64,000 nt of DNA, taken from contig OV884059.1 in NCBI GenBank assembly GCA_930367215.1, positions 66,435,393-66,499,392 of the forward strand, written 5' to 3'. Within the stretch, counting starts at the first letter, position 1, and each line of letters starts with the position of its first letter. The stretch comes from Pollenia angustigena. Its lineage: Eukaryota > Arthropoda > Insecta > Diptera > Polleniidae. Below the pieces are notes generated by a model. The model was not told the DNA's origin. It was given only the letters and a program-made list of their open reading frames with translations, and did not search any database. Positions 1 through 12,216 of the stretch are shown piece after piece. The translations under genes and the position numbers were made by a program.

Positions 1-450
1 AAACATCAAAAAATATTAATTTTAAATTACATACAAATTTAAAGTTTTGAATTTCTTTTAGTAGAGGACAACGTAAGCGACCATTGCATGCATTTTGTCG
101 TCAAAGTGGTTCGAAACACGACAAAGTGCATGCAATGGTCGCCTAAGTTGTCCTCAATAAAGTCTAATTGAAGACAAGATGAGCGACAATTGCATGCATT
201 TTGTCGTCAGTGTGGTTTGAAACACGACAAAATGCATGCAATGGTTACTTACGTTGTCCTCAATAAATTATTATTTAAGCCAAATTTAAAAAAATGTCTC
301 CAAAAAAGTTGTAAATACGATTTTTAACACGACAATATACACGTTTTCTTACTTAAGTTGTCGCCATCAATGTTATATAGGCGACAAATTCAAAAATGTT
401 TGGAAGACATCGTTGACGACATTTGCGTATATGACCATTTGGCCAATTGG
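1..450. repeat. Left arm of a foldback-type element (family FB-A)
   Basis: This arm is inverted relative to 3310-3600, and the match runs to the window's first base, so the element begins upstream. It carries two internal palindromes built on CATTGCATGCATTTTGTCG and its complement (about 81-148 and 189-245), separated by 'gtcctcaataaa'. The blocks TTGTCGCC and ATAGGCGACAAATTC follow at 358-392. There is no coding potential. It resembles foldback elements, whose long arms carry internal repeats. The superfamily is unknown. Confidence 0.75.
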
Positions 451-519
451 GAAATGTATCCATAATAACATAAGTACAAAACTTTAAAACAATTTACCTA
501 AAAGTACAGAATATACTTA

Positions 520-1289
520 TGGGCATTTCCTGGGGTCACGAACGTATGTTCGTACGCTTTTGATGTACAAATAATATAGACAACAAAACTTTTCCTAGCA
601 TTATTTTTTGCGATTCGATAGTTTTTGGGTAGCTATATGTTTAGTGCAAAAGATGGATTTTATCGAGTTTAAGTTTTCAAAATAATAGCTATAAACATGT
701 GGTCACGAACGTACCCAAAATAGAAGTTAACTTTGGCTGGCAGTAGTGAAATCTGAAAATCTGGAAAATGGAACGAAATATTCAAAAAAGATTTATTTAT
801 TTTAAAAGTGTATTAATGTAGGTCTCCTTCCAGTATTTACAAAATAAAATATCTCTCTTGGTTTTTGTTTAATTGGCTAATGTAGCGGTCGCGAATGTAC
901 GGGTCGCGAACGTACGATTTTTCCATATGTTTGTTTATTGTTATCACCATGCATTTTCCCATAAATATCTTAAAATTTCCTTAACAAAAAAACTTTATAC
1001 TCCTTTTACAATTGATTGTAATGGAGAGATTGTGAAGAAAGAGTGCAAACATAACATATTTTTTGCATGTAAAATAAGTATATAAAAATGTCTTAAAAAG
1101 TAGAAAATATAAGAATATATAAAATTTTCCAGTTTCCAGCGCAATTTACTCAAGTTAAACAGCTGAGATATGCTATGAATCCATTATTTTATGAAATCAT
1201 AGACTTTTTTATAATAATAAACAATAAAAGACGATGATTATCAACATTTTATTTTTTCATCCTGGTAGACCATTCTGGGGAAATGCCCA
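520..1289. mobile_element. MITE with TA duplication inside the FB-A interior
   Basis: The inverted ends are TGGGCATTTCC and GGAAATGCCCA, flanked by TA at 518-519 and 1290-1291, which suggests a Tc1/mariner-type mechanism. The motif GTCACGAACGTA and variants (GTCGCGAATGTA) recur at about 534, 700, 887 and 905, like iterated transposase-binding sites. No transposase remnant is seen; a 70-codon open frame at 873-1085 is repeat-derived. Confidence 0.6.
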
Positions 1290-2341
1290 TATACATTTTT
1301 GTTTCTAATTAATTACAATTTATTTGTAAAACGTTTATTGTTATTGAATTTGTTTGCTATTTTTGTGCTATTAACGCAAGGTAATGCTAAATTGTTCTGT
1401 TTTGTTATTTTTTGCCACTAAAACAATGTTTTACTATATATAAAATAGGTATTTTTGGTTTGCCGATTTTTTTAAATTAAAGTGCCGATAATGCAGATTT
1501 TTTTTTTTTTTTTTTTTTTGAAAATCTGCCGATTTCTTGGCGACCGTACATCTGACATGTCAAATTTCCCACTGCAAAATACATACATGTCGTGTGTTGC
1601 CTTTTTAACTTTGCTTCTGTTAAAGTCAGATGAAAAGTCTTCTGACAAAATTTCAATTAGAGCGTGCTCTATTTTCTTCTGACAAACCTTCTGACATCAG
1701 AAATCTATGCAGAGAAGAACCCGGCAGCACTATTGACGGAAGCATTAGCCGGCTGAGATATGTATGATCATCGCAACATTGAATAGCATTTATGTAAATA
1801 TATATATAAAAACCGTTTCATTATATATCATAAATTGGTATCTTTGAATTAAAAGAAAAATATGTAAAGATGGCTAAACTATTTTACGGCGTAAATAAAA
1901 ATTTTCGTGGCGGCATTTTTATTTTGGTTTTTGCAATAACTATGCGAAAAAACAGAGACAATGTCAGAAGCAAATTACATGTACGTTTGTGACCGAATAT
2001 TATAAACCGTCTGTAAAACAGCAATTTTGACAGACATGCACAATTACATGTGACTTGAAAAGTTTACAAGTCAGATGTAAAAAACATGTCGTCTACATGC
2101 ACCTTTACCGAAATCATCTGGCACCCCTGGCCTTGATCAGCACTAAGAAAACAGAGTGTAGCTATAAACATTTCGCATTTGCGAGTTGAAGGTAAGATCG
2201 ATGTCCTGGGTTTAAAGCTCTTTAGATTTTAAGAAATAAGTAGTAAAAAGTCCTTCCGTTAGTCCCAAACTAAAACGCCTGCACTGTTAACTTAAAAAAA
2301 GTGTTAATCAGTTCTTGCGTCTTAGTCAGAGTCCATACGGC

Positions 2342-2453
2342 TCATGTCTTATTTACAAGATTCTTCCTTTTTCTTCTTTGAACATGAATTGTCGTTCAAA
2401 TGATTCATGTCTTATTGACAAGATTCTTCCTTTTTCTTCTTTGAACATGAATT
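2342..2453 (+). repeat. 62-bp tandem duplication
   Basis: The unit starting 'tcatgtcttat' and containing 'gattcttcctttttcttc' is present twice in direct orientation, at about 2342-2391 and 2404-2453. Only one or two bases differ (tttac/ttgac). The rest of the FB-A interior (1290-3300) is AT-rich with a poly(T) run at 1499-1519. I see no genes there. Confidence 0.75.
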
Positions 2454-3039
2454 GGTCTGTGTTCATACGGCTCTTGTCTTATTGACATGATTGCTACTTC
2501 ATAGGCGAGAGGGACGAGGGGAAAAGAAACGAATACACAGATGCATGTACTGTCTTTACGTTTTGCTTTTTCATTCGTTGTTTAATTTTGTTATTGTTTT
2601 CAATATCAAAAAAGCATACATATGTCTTCAACATGACGTGAATCATTTGTAAAAGTGTGAAGTATTTGGGTACTTAAGTAATCAATAGCAAAAAAATTAT
2701 TCATGTTCTTTTAAATAATTTAACCCGCTACAAATTAGTAAAATCGAATAAAATAAAAAACAAACAAATATGAAAGATTACATAAAATAGTTTGTTTGTA
2801 TTTTGCAAAATTGTTCGTGCTATAAAAAGTATTTAATCGAGTACCGATAAGAAAACGAGTTAAGTAGTCAAAAGTGTCAATATTTTTCAACACTTCAATT
2901 ATATGCCGTCAGCTGTTGACTTTATTTTACGAATTTTTTCAAATTTTGCGTTCGCGTACTTTTTTGGGCAACAGCTTTTTGTGAGAGCAAATTTTTCAGT
3001 TTACTCATTTACTGCATTTTACTGTAAAAGTACTCAAAC

Positions 3040-3240
3040 GCACCTATTGTTCTTTTCTATTGAGTTTTTCGAAAATTAGCGGACAGACGGACATACTTTA
3101 ATCGACTTTGAATTACTCAAGAATATAAATTTTATGGGGTCTTCGATGAATGTTTAAAAGTTTACGCGGAATGACAAGCTTCGTATGAACCACCAGGGGT
3201 TGAGGGTACAAAAATAAGGGATACACACAGTACGTTTTAA
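3040..3240. repeat. Dipteran interspersed repeat fragment
   Basis: The wording is 'agcggacagacggacatac', then 'atggggtcttcgatgaatg', then 'ttgagggtacaaaaataa'. It matches the layout of the repeat at 57370-57540 and, more loosely, those at 7640-8070, 36780-36960 and 52040-52300. It is a non-coding interspersed repeat whose class I cannot name. Confidence 0.5.
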
Positions 3241-3309
3241 ACAATGGTTATTGCACGAAAATTTAAAAAAAGGGTTAAACTTACATACATACAAGCTTTA
3301 CGTACTTAC

Positions 3310-3600
3310 CCAGTTGGCAAAATGGTCATAGGCGCAAATGTCGTCAACGATGTCTTTAGGACATTTTGGAATTTGTCGCCTATATAACATATTTGGAGAC
3401 ATTTTTTAAATTTGTCTTGAATAATACTTTATTGAGGACAAATTAAGAAACTTTGCATTAATTTTGTCGTGTTTCAAACCACTTTGACGACAAGATGCAT
3501 GCAATGGTCGCTTACGTTGTCCTCTACTAAAAAAAAATCAAAACTTTAAATTTGTATTTAATTTAAAATTAAAATTTCTTGATATTTTGCTTTTATTATC
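3310..3600. repeat. Right arm of foldback-type element FB-A
   Basis: This is the inverse of 1-450: it ends 'gacgacaagatgcatgcaatggtcgc', then 'gttgtcctctact', then an AT-rich tail. Together the arms bracket about 2.9 kb of unrelated DNA. Sequence after the arm (3600-3810) is repeated in diverged form at 4760-5170, so the two regions are copies of one larger repeat. Confidence 0.7.
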
Positions 3601-4489
3601 ATTATATTTGATCAATTTAAAAAAAAAAAATAATCCTAAACGTAGAAAACGTTTTTTTGCTCTCCTGAACAATTAGTTTGTAACTTACAACGTTATTCTC
3701 GGCTGTGCTTTAATTGTGAAATTGGAAATATTGATGTGAATGGATGAGTCAAGAAGCACAAAGAAATTAATGTTCCTGCTGATTACATTACGATATGTTT
3801 AGTTCAGAACACATTCCCTTACTAGTTCCCTTTTCCCGTTCCCCTTATCCTGGTTATATCGAAAAGTCTGTAGTATCGCCGATATATCGACAATATTAAA
3901 GTAATGTCGCTAATCGGGCATTAAGTCGTGTACGTGCCCTTTGTTCTGGGTACCCAGTTGTCCATGTCTTCAAGACAACGTCGAGAACGCGTACAAGACC
4001 CATAGTAAATCCCTGACGACATGTTGGTGACAGCCCATGCAAATCATCGACGACTTTTTCAAACAAAGGGCACTTAAGTCGTAAACGACAATGTGAGCGA
4101 CATTATTATGCATATTGTCGTTAATGATAATATGGGTAACAATGTGGTTAAAGTTGTCACTGGCGACTGTATAAACGACTTTTTTCTCATAAAGTCGTTA
4201 ATGCCCGATTAGCGACATTACCTTAATAGTGTCGTTGATGACAATATTGTTGACACTATCTACGATTTAGTCGCCAATAGGTAAGTGACAATTAGGGATT
4301 TAACGAACACCGATACTGATATATTGGCGATACTTCAGATTTGCCGATATATCCAGAATAAGGGGAACGGGTAAATGGGTATGCCTCAAGGATTTATTTA
4401 CTAAAATCTCTTAGGGTCTTGATGGGCTGTGAATTCCAACTAGTGCATTCCAGAGCCTTGATGGCCTGTGAAAAAAACGTGTATATTGT

Positions 4490-4740
4490 CGTGTTAAAAA
4501 TCGTATTTACGACTTTTTTGGAGACATTTTTTTAAATTTGTCTTGAATAATAATTTATTGAGGATAACGTAAGTAACCATTGCATGCATTTTGTCGCCAA
4601 AGTGGTTCGAAATACTACAAAATGCATGCAATGGTCGACTTAGTTGTCCTCTACTAAAAAAAATTCAAAACTTTAAATTTGTATGTAATTTAAAATTAAT
4701 ATTTTTAGATGTTTTGCTTTTATTATCAATATTTTTGATA
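4490..4740. repeat. Third copy of the FB-A arm (solo arm)
   Basis: It has the same orientation and order as 3310-3600: a 'ggagacatttttttaaattt' block, then CATTGCATGCATTTTGTCG, its complement, and 'ttgtcctctactaaa'. No partner arm is seen nearby. It sits between the FB-B arms, so foldback families have inserted into or recombined with one another here. Confidence 0.65.
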
Positions 4741-4904
4741 ATAAAAAAAATTAAAAAATAAATAATCCTGCCTGTTAAATATAATTATTTTGTAACGTTA
4801 TCCGCGGCTGTGTTTCAATTGTGCAATTGGAATACGTGAATTGATAGGACAAGAAACATAAAAAATAAATGTTCCCGCTGACTACATTGTCATATCGTAG
4901 GTTC

Positions 4905-5128
4905 AATATGCAAACCTGCTAAATCCACTTTTTAAGTAAATTGAAATTTTAATGCCGTGTGGAAGAGAAAGATACACCTCGTCGACCAGCCTGTAGTTTT
5001 TCTTAAAATTGAGTCTTAAAGTGTGTTAAACCAACTATATTTTTGTTTTCTCTCAAGCTGCGCATATGAAATATAAAAAGTTTGTTGTTTCCATTAAAAG
5101 TTATTGGAAGTTAGCAGGTTTGCATATT
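4905..5128. mobile_element. 224-bp MITE with perfect 18-bp inverted ends
   Basis: The ends AATATGCAAACCTGCTAA (4905-4922) and TTAGCAGGTTTGCATATT (5111-5128) are perfect inverted repeats. The uninterrupted counterpart at about 3785-3800 reads straight through 'tacgatatgtttagttcag', confirming that this piece is an insertion. No clear TSD is visible ('catatcg' on the left, 'cgatatg' on the right). Confidence 0.75.
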
Positions 5129-5759
5129 ATGTCGACGATATGTTAAGTTCAGAACCCATTCCCTTATTAATCAAAAGCCTATTGGAGGTCTGACTGTCTC
5201 CACACATCCAGTATCCACTATTTTCGAGTCTCTCAAACTCATCGGCCATTTCATTAGTTTGGAATTCACTAGTTGGAATTTACAGCCCATCAAGACCCTA
5301 AGAGATTTTAGTAAATATATCCTCGAGGTATACCCATTTACCCGTTCTCCTTATTCTGGATATATCGGCAAATCTGAAGTATCGCCAATATATCAGTATC
5401 GGTGTTTGTTAAATCCCTAATTGTCACTTACCTATCGGCGACTAAATCGAAGATAGTGTCAACAATATTGTCATCAACGACACTATTAACGTAATGTCGC
5501 TAATCGGGCATTAACGACTTTATGAGAAAAAAGTCGTTTATATAGTCGCCAGTGACAACTTTAACCACATTGTTACCCATATGATCATTAACGACAATAT
5601 GCACAGTAATGTCGCTCACATTGTCGTTTACGACTTAAGTGCCCTTTGTTCGAAAAAGTCGTCGATGGTATTAATGGGCTGTCGCCAACATGTCGTCAGG
5701 GATTTACTATGGGTCTTGTACGCGTCCTCGACGTTGTCAATCCCTAACCGCTTGCCAAC

Positions 5760-6004
5760 CCCTAACCGCGAAAATAACGTAAGCGACAAAAATCAAATTT
5801 TACAGGAGAGAGCTTTTTTTTATTTCATATTAATTTTGTATGAAATTTGTCGCTTACAATAAAATTGTTTTTGCTATAAAATCGTAACGGTACCTTTTGT
5901 GACCATGACATTTTAGGAGATGATGCAAGTGTTGCCAATAAAGTCATTTATTAAAAAAACGAAAATTGAACATCATGTCGCTTACGTTATTTTCGCGGTT
6001 AGGG
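5760..6004. mobile_element. 245-bp MITE with 28-bp inverted ends
   Basis: The left end is CCCTAACCGCGAAAATAACG followed by TAAGCGAC; the right end is its exact complement at 5977-6004. 'cctaaccgc' occurs again just outside the left end at 5743-5751. No TSD can be assigned, and the interior is AT-rich and non-coding. Confidence 0.75.
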
Positions 6005-7640
6005 CTCGATATATTTATGTAAATATTATTACTTCAGTATAATTTAAAATTGCTAGTAATTATAGATAAAGAACGCTCATATTTTCTTGAATACAAAACT
6101 ATTCAATCGATTATAAGTTTTTGTTGGCTTAACATTCTCCCTACACACGCATCGGACACACGCATTAAAAAGTGCGTGCTCACTTCATGCCTTATGTTAA
6201 GCGCACTTGCCAACAAAATTAGTTAAATTAGAAAATCTTTTTAATAAATCAGTAAAATCTCTTTAATTGAAAGATTGGCCTTTGATAGGAACTAATATTT
6301 AAATGATTGTAAAAATATCTTTCTTAAGGTCAAAATTGAACCTTATTTGTTTTAATACTTTAATATATATTTAATCTAAAAGCGGCATTTGAGCTAAGAC
6401 TCCTTGATATATTCTTTCAATATGTAAAAATAATCGAGTTTGAACATTCAAAACTGCTTTCAGAGGTCGGCAGTTCTTACCTCTATTAATGATTCAAGTA
6501 CATACTTTTTTAAAATATTTCTTCGTTCTGTTCCATGTACAGAAAGTTACGAAGCTTTGGCCAAATATGTATAACAAATTTACACATTTTTACGAAATAT
6601 TAAACAAATGTAACCAAACGGCACCACTAATACAAACATGTACATAATTATTTGTACCAGGGTTTAAAAAACTGCAGTCGAAACCAAGGAGTTGTACACA
6701 AGTTTTTGCTTTTTGAGTTGGTTTTACAGTGACTGTTTACATTTAGTGAATCAGAAGTAAAAGCAAAATTTTTTTTTTGCCAATGACAAATGAAGCAGTG
6801 GAAGAAATTACAGTTTTTCTACCTAAACTGCAGTTTTTTAAACGCTGATTATTGCACTGTTTCATCGCGTTTTTTTCTCTTTTATTTTTTTTAGTGTGAG
6901 AGATTTCTTTAACCCATCTTTTTCATGACACTTTATAAAATTTCCTGTTTTATAGCTTTAGCTCATTTATCTTTTCTATGAAGTTGTTGTAATAATTTTT
7001 GTCTTATTGTCTGTAACTTTCCATCTACATTGTAGAGTATGATGTACTGGTGAATGTGTATATTTCTTCGTCTGTCTGCACTGTATGTTTGTTATAAAAT
7101 TCATCAATTTTGTGTTCATTTTTAAAGGCATTAACGAAAAAAATTCATTGTTTCGAAAAAAAATCTTTTCTCTTGTTACTGTTGTTGTTTGTTGGTTTTA
7201 TGCGGCAAGGTAGGCAGATGTTAAAGACTTGGTTACTGTTGTTACCGTATATTTATCTGAGGGATAAAAAATTACAAAAAGCAACAACAACAAAGTAATG
7301 AATGTAACACAGTACACATCAAATCTGGCATTTCATTACACTTTTTGTTGTTTTGTTATGTTGTTGTTGTTATCGTTTCTGGCATTTAACAGGCAGTGAA
7401 ATCAGACATTAAATGTTGTTAGTGTTGTTTTGTTCCTTCTTCTTGTAGGTATTTATTTGCATTCAGTTAATCTTTAAGTCGGTTTATGTTATTGTTCGAA
7501 AACGCTGCGTGGAAATGCAAAAAGTAAAACAAGAAAGAAGATGTAGGTATACCAGGGACAAATAAGGGAAACATATTGAGAACAACTAAAAAGACATTAA
7601 TTATTAGTATTGTTTGGATTACTTTAAAAAGCGTTCTTTT
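6005..7640. other. AT-rich non-coding stretch
   Basis: I see no gene or clear element. GTT/CAA runs lie at 7175-7380 (for example 'gttgttgttgttatcg'). A short palindromic pair, 'aaactgcagt' and 'actgcagttttttaaacgc', lies at about 6669 and 6830. The short open frames here (for example 7110-7298) have simple-sequence composition and look like chance. Confidence 0.6.
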
Positions 7641-8070
7641 GTTAGTAAGTTTATATACCCTTCACCACAGGTGGAATATATGTATAAGTTTGTGATTCCG
7701 TTTGTAATTTCTTCAATATTTATCTTAGATCCTATAAGTATATATGAATCACTAAGTGCAAAAAGTGAACTACTGTCATTTACTTCATGTAACTTACTTA
7801 AGTATGGCTAAGAAACCAGTGTAAAAACTGTAATTTTAGACAACTTCAAATTAAAGTCAGCTCTTTCTACGTATACTAGCTAAGAACATTAACTTTGAAT
7901 TTATTATTATTTACCACACTGTTTTAATTGACTATCTTAAACTGAATGTTTTGAAAAAGTTCCCTTCCTGCACTTAGCGAGACAAATATTATGGGTCCTT
8001 ATGAGTACCAAAGTTGATTAACCGATATCCGTCTGTCTGTTGCAATGGGTTTTCCGAAGTTCCCAGAAGT
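7640..8070. repeat. Dipteran interspersed repeat
   Basis: It begins 'tatacccttcaccacaggt', the inverse of the 'ggtgaagggtataaaa' end seen at 57520. It continues to 'gtctgtctgttgcaatggg' at 8028-8046, typical of this family's conserved 'gtccgtctg' block. It abuts the pogo-like element at 8097. Confidence 0.5.
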
Positions 8071-8348
8071 GATGGAGACTTTTCTGGTATATACTGCAGT
8101 AGTTCCCGCTTAAATGATTACCTCTCTTAGATACACAAAATGTGCTTTCAAGCAAAATACATGAACAAAATCCCGCTTAAATGACCTCGCTTAAATGCGT
8201 TCCCCGTTTTAATGATTCATTATTTTTGTCCAAAATTACATAAATTTTATCAAAATAAATCGCTTAAATGCGTAACCAATAAACTTGCGTATTTTTTTAA
8301 ATATCCGTCAAAGCATTTATAAAGTTAGTAAAAGTATTTTTGTACTTA

Positions 8349-10030
8349 CAGTGCCTCACATAAATATTGGCACAACAAGAATTTTTATGTTTATGCCACC
8401 TGCACGGCGAATTGGAACATTATACAAGTTAAAAAATGGTTTCCCATAATCATTTTTAAGTTTATTAAGTAATGCAATTATTTCTTTAATTAAAATTTAA
8501 GTTTATTAAGTATTTGCAACACATTTAACAAAAAATAATAGCAATTCTACTGCACAAAACTATTGGCACACCTTATTCTATACCACGCAAAACGAAAAAA
8601 TTATCATATAGTATACCACATTTAATACTTTGTTTGCAAACCTTTTTGCTTTATAACTGCATCTAAACGTTTTGGCATGGAATGCCCCAACTTTTTCGTT
8701 GTTTCCTCGCCAATTTTTCTCCATTCTTCTATCAATGCCTTCTTTAGGTCAGATTTATTAGCAATTGGCCTCTTTTTCACACGTCTATGGAGTTCTTCCA
8801 CAGATGCTCTATCGGATTGAGGTCTGGAGATTGTGGGGGATGGGGTAGGACATGTGCGATGTTATATATAAGCCACATACGAACGTAATTGGCTGAATGC
8901 TTCGGGTCGTTATCTTGTTAAAATGTAAAATTGCTTGGTAGTTTCAACTCTTTAGCGCTTCTTTTACATTGTCTTTTAAAATATTTTAATAAACCGTTTT
9001 GTCCATAATGCCATCTATGAAAACCAACTCTCCAACACCCGAAGTAGACATGCAGCCCCACATCACAACTCCTCCCCCACCATGTTTTACAGTTGGCACA
9101 AGATTTGATTTTTCGTATGCCGTATTAGGTTTTCTCCATACGGTTGTTCGTCCATCAGAGCGGAAAATATTAAATTTACTCTCATCCGGGAAGAGTACTT
9201 GATCCCAGTAGCTGGTAAGCTTGCTTATGTACAGTTTTTCGTAGGCTAAACGCTTCTTTTGGTTAATATCAGAAATCAGTGGCTTACGTCTAGCAACTCG
9301 AGCATTGTAATTTGCCTCGTACAGCACTCTTCTGACCGTCATGGGCTGAATGTCTTTCCCAAAGTCTTCCTTAACTTCAGCGGCAATCTCTGTGGATGTT
9401 TTTTGGGGGTTTATTTTAATTTTCCGCACTATTTGGTTACGCTCGCGATCACTCAATATTCTGGGACGGCCTGTTCTTTTAACATTTTCCAAGTTTGACT
9501 GCCCTTTAAAACGATTTACAATACTTCGAATGGTGTAACGGCTTCTGTCCATTATTTTACAAATCTCAGCGTTCGATTTGCCTTGATTGCGCAGGTGCAG
9601 TATTATTTTGCGCTGAGATGTGCTAGTTTCTTTTTGTATTGGACTCATTTTATAGTTTTGTAGACTAATTTTTAAAATGTTCTCAGCAAACTGTCACATT
9701 AACTGCGAAAGCTGCTAGATTATGGTTACTGGCAAAATTAAACAGGTATTTTCTTAACTAAGTTGCCAAACCATAAACAAAATAAGGAATAAATCAAACA
9801 ATAGTTTGAGTGTGCCAATAGTTTTGTACTGCATAATTGTGCATTTTTTTTGGTAAATTCCTTCCAAAAATTTATTTTATGCAGATTTTTGGATATAATT
9901 TTTTTGAATATTTAAATAATAATATGAACTAATTAATATTAAATATTTTTCCAATAATATATTTAGAATGCTGCTAAAATAACCGTGAAATGAAAAAAGC
10001 TGGTTGTGCCAATATTTATGTGATGCACTG
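8349..10030 (-). mobile_element. Tc1/mariner element, 1682 bp, TA duplication
   Basis: The ends are CAGTGCCTCACATAAATATT and (inverse) AATATTTATGTGATGCACTG, flanked by TA at 8347-8348 and 10031-10032. The length and a single internal minus-strand transposase are standard for Tc1. It inserted into the pogo-like element, so it is the younger of the two. Its TIRs differ at a few sites and its gene is broken, so it is probably inactive. Confidence 0.92.
8624..9648 (-). pseudogene. Tc1-type transposase, broken
   Basis: A DD34E transposase would bind the TIRs and cut and paste the element. The open part (8986-9648, 220 codons) holds the paired-like helix-turn-helix region (residues about 10-60), a GRPR motif ('RTGRPR', ~58-63), a second HTH, and the first catalytic region 'VLFPDESKFNIF' (~151-162). 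It stops early at 'DKTVY'. Downstream in the same frame are another stop, the second catalytic block 'QDNDPKHS', and 'SPDLNPIEHLW' with the final E; the spacing fits DD34E. A third stop and a frameshift follow before the natural C-terminus near 8624. Total length fits the usual ~340 codons. The start is the ATG in context aaaATGAG. Confidence 0.93.
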
Positions 10031-10569
10031 TATATGTATGGCAACACAAAAATTTAAAACAGCAGTTGAAGTTAAAAAGTAAATTTCTCTTGAATTTCAA
10101 AACTCATAGAGAATAATTTTAAAGAGTTATCGGAATCCTCCGAGTATGAAGAAGAGGAAAGAGTGAATAATTTGGAGCCGAAATATTGGTTCGTATAAAC
10201 CTTAAAAGTGTTAAAAAAAGACCTAAAGCTCGACAATTTATTAATACTTGAAAATAATTAAGGTCGAATAAAATACATTTTATATACAAAACATATTTAT
10301 ATTTTTAAGAAATATGTATGTGCATATGTATTTATGTAATTGAACTAGTTTTAGTTTTAATATTATATTTGATTTTGAGGTATAATAAATTTTATTTTCC
10401 CTAATAACTAAAAAGGTATTTTTAAATGATTATTGAGTTTTTTAAGCCGTTTTTTATAAATGTGTTGATTGCGCATTTATCCGGGTTATCGGTTAAATGA
10501 TTCCCCGTTTAAATGCATAGAAAACTGAACAATTTTCGATGCGCACTTAAGCGGGAACTACTGTATTGA

Positions 10570-10900
10570 AATTCAACCTGATCGGTCAACGATTGGCTTA
10601 GATATGAGCAACCATAAATATCTTTTTGTCGTTTTTAGTGTAAATCTGGAGAACGGCAATATGGACATGATTATTGAACTGCGCGAGGTTCCTCCCATAC
10701 AAAGACATTATAGTTTCTGCATATATGGAGAAAGGCAAGAGCTAAAGTTTCCAAATAAGGTACAAGCACCTTGCTTACAATTATACAATATAGGACAAAG
10801 TGTGGGCGGAGCGAAAAAGTGGGCGGGATTCAAAATATATTTCTTTATATCTAAATAACGGAAAGAGAAAATTTGTTAAAATATGGTACCACTGCTGTAT
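10570..10900. repeat. Interspersed repeat fragment, continued after the next element
   Basis: 'gtgtaaatctggagaac' at about 10638 and 'gtgggcggagcg' at 10801 are non-coding repeat sequence. Similar text resumes at 13334-13450 ('tttttgtaaatctggagaat'). A third partial relative with 'gtacctcccatacaaagaaat' lies at 23880. An 84-codon open frame at 10604-10858 is part of this repeat, not a gene. Confidence 0.45.
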
Positions 10901-11053
10901 TATTTATACATAACCTCTCTAGAAATATGGGCCGTAAAAAGTCATTATACACGCAAAGAAAAAACATGGTTGTGGTAAACATATTCTAAGAGCAACATAT
11001 TATGATAAGTTTCATGATTGTAGTCTCCATATAAAGATTATTATTGAATCATA

Positions 11054-11453
11054 CACAGAAAAAATTATTGCCGAATTATAAAAGAAAAACATTGTGTGTT
11101 GTGTGTGTATAAATAAGAATTCGTTAAAAATTATTCCAACAAAAAAAATGTGTCTCAAAGCCAGCCAGTGGCGGCTCTGCTCTGCCTCATACAGTGCTTA
11201 CTTGTGTGCGCGTCATTGCTTGTGTAAAAACTTTTTTTTTTTGATTTTGAAATTTAGTATATGAGTTTCAATAAACTTTTTGTTTAATTCAGTTAAATTA
11301 TTTGTTTGAAAAAATCTGTGTTTTTTTTTCAATAAACAAAATGCAAAAAAATTGTTTGAATATGCAAATTTGTTTATGGGACCGATTTCAGACAAAAAAT
11401 TTTTTGATTCTACAAATTTTTTGTTTGAATTGGAAAAATAATTTTTTTCTGTG
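11054..11453. mobile_element. 400-bp MITE nested in the preceding element
   Basis: The ends CACAGAAAAAATTATT and AATAATTTTTTTCTGTG are flanked by TA (11052-11053 and 11454-11455). The interior contains a GC-richer block at 11160-11215 ('gccagtggcggctctgctc') and is otherwise A/T runs. A decayed relative begins 'atacacagaaaaaatt' at 57766. The TIR resembles a shortened form of its host's TIR. Confidence 0.65.
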
Positions 11454-12216
11454 TATTATGACTTAATATACTCGTAATATTTCATCATAATATTTTCCCT
11501 TAATCATATTATTATTCTCTTAATCATACTAAGTTAAGAAGTAATCAAATTATTGTTGTTAGTCATAATAAGCTAAGAAATTAATCATATTATCATCAGG
11601 TTAATCATAATAAATTATGATACATTTCATAACTGTCATAAAAATATAAAATAAATTAAATTTTTTTTCATCGATTTTTTATTTTGTGGCTTTTTACAAT
11701 TTTTCTTAATGTAAATCGAATAGCGGAGTTCAATATAAGGCTTGCAAAAGAGCAAATGCAAAATCTATGGTTTTCATGGGCAACCGAGATGTTGATACCT
11801 ATTGCTTAATTTTATCTACATGTTTCTAAAAATTTTTAAAAAAAGATGGATCAATTCCGATTGTTTTAAGACATACGCGATTGCCCATGAAAACCACAGA
11901 AATATCGTAACACTTTTATAAAATATAACGAAATCTCTGTGCGTTTTGTTGTTGGATTTTACAAAAAAACTACGATATTTTGCATTTGCACCATTAAATC
12001 ACTAATATTAAATGAACTCCGCTAATATTTTAATTTCTTTAAACTTATTTTTTTATGGGAATTTATCTTTAAATAGTTTAAGCGCTCACATATAAAATAA
12101 ACGATACAACTGATTCAAAATTATTTTACAAATGGCGCTAACATAATATTATTAGAGAAAAAATAGTTTGATTGCATCTTAAACATAATATGATAAATAT
12201 ATAGACACTTATCATG

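Larger units (their letters stand above)
3985..5738. mobile_element. Foldback element FB-B with ~450-bp inverted arms
   Basis: About 3985-4440 is the reverse complement of about 5270-5738. Landmarks in both arms are GTACAAGACCCATAG, AGTGCCCTTTG, GCTAATCGGGCATTA, TTGTCATCAACGACACTAT, TATATTGGCGATACTTC and CTAAGAGATTTTAG. A third, shorter copy of the arm end lies at 3845-3930. The arms contain the palindromic core 'aatattgt' with 'gtcgttgatgacaat'. The middle (4440-5270) holds a third FB-A arm and a small MITE. There is no coding potential. Confidence 0.7.
8097..10563. mobile_element. pogo/Tigger-like element split by a Tc1 element
   Basis: The ends are CAGTAGTTCCCGCTTAA (8097) and its inverse CTTAAGCGGGAACTACTG (ending 10563), followed by TA (10564); the left flank reads TG, a decayed TA. 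The motif CGCTTAAATG is iterated just inside both ends (8108, 8164, 8187, 8260; 'gtttaaatgc' at 10508). Short TIRs, a TA duplication and iterated subterminal sites fit pogo/Tigger. Apart from the inserted Tc1 (8349-10030), about 780 bp remain, with an acidic-looking remnant around 10140-10190 and no intact gene. Confidence 0.65.

Noticed and set aside
5581..5862. 93-codon plus-strand frame
   Set aside because: It spans a foldback arm into a MITE and is composed of their repeats.
9259..9538. Plus-strand frames of 79 and 62 codons
   Set aside because: They are shadows opposite the Tc1 transposase.
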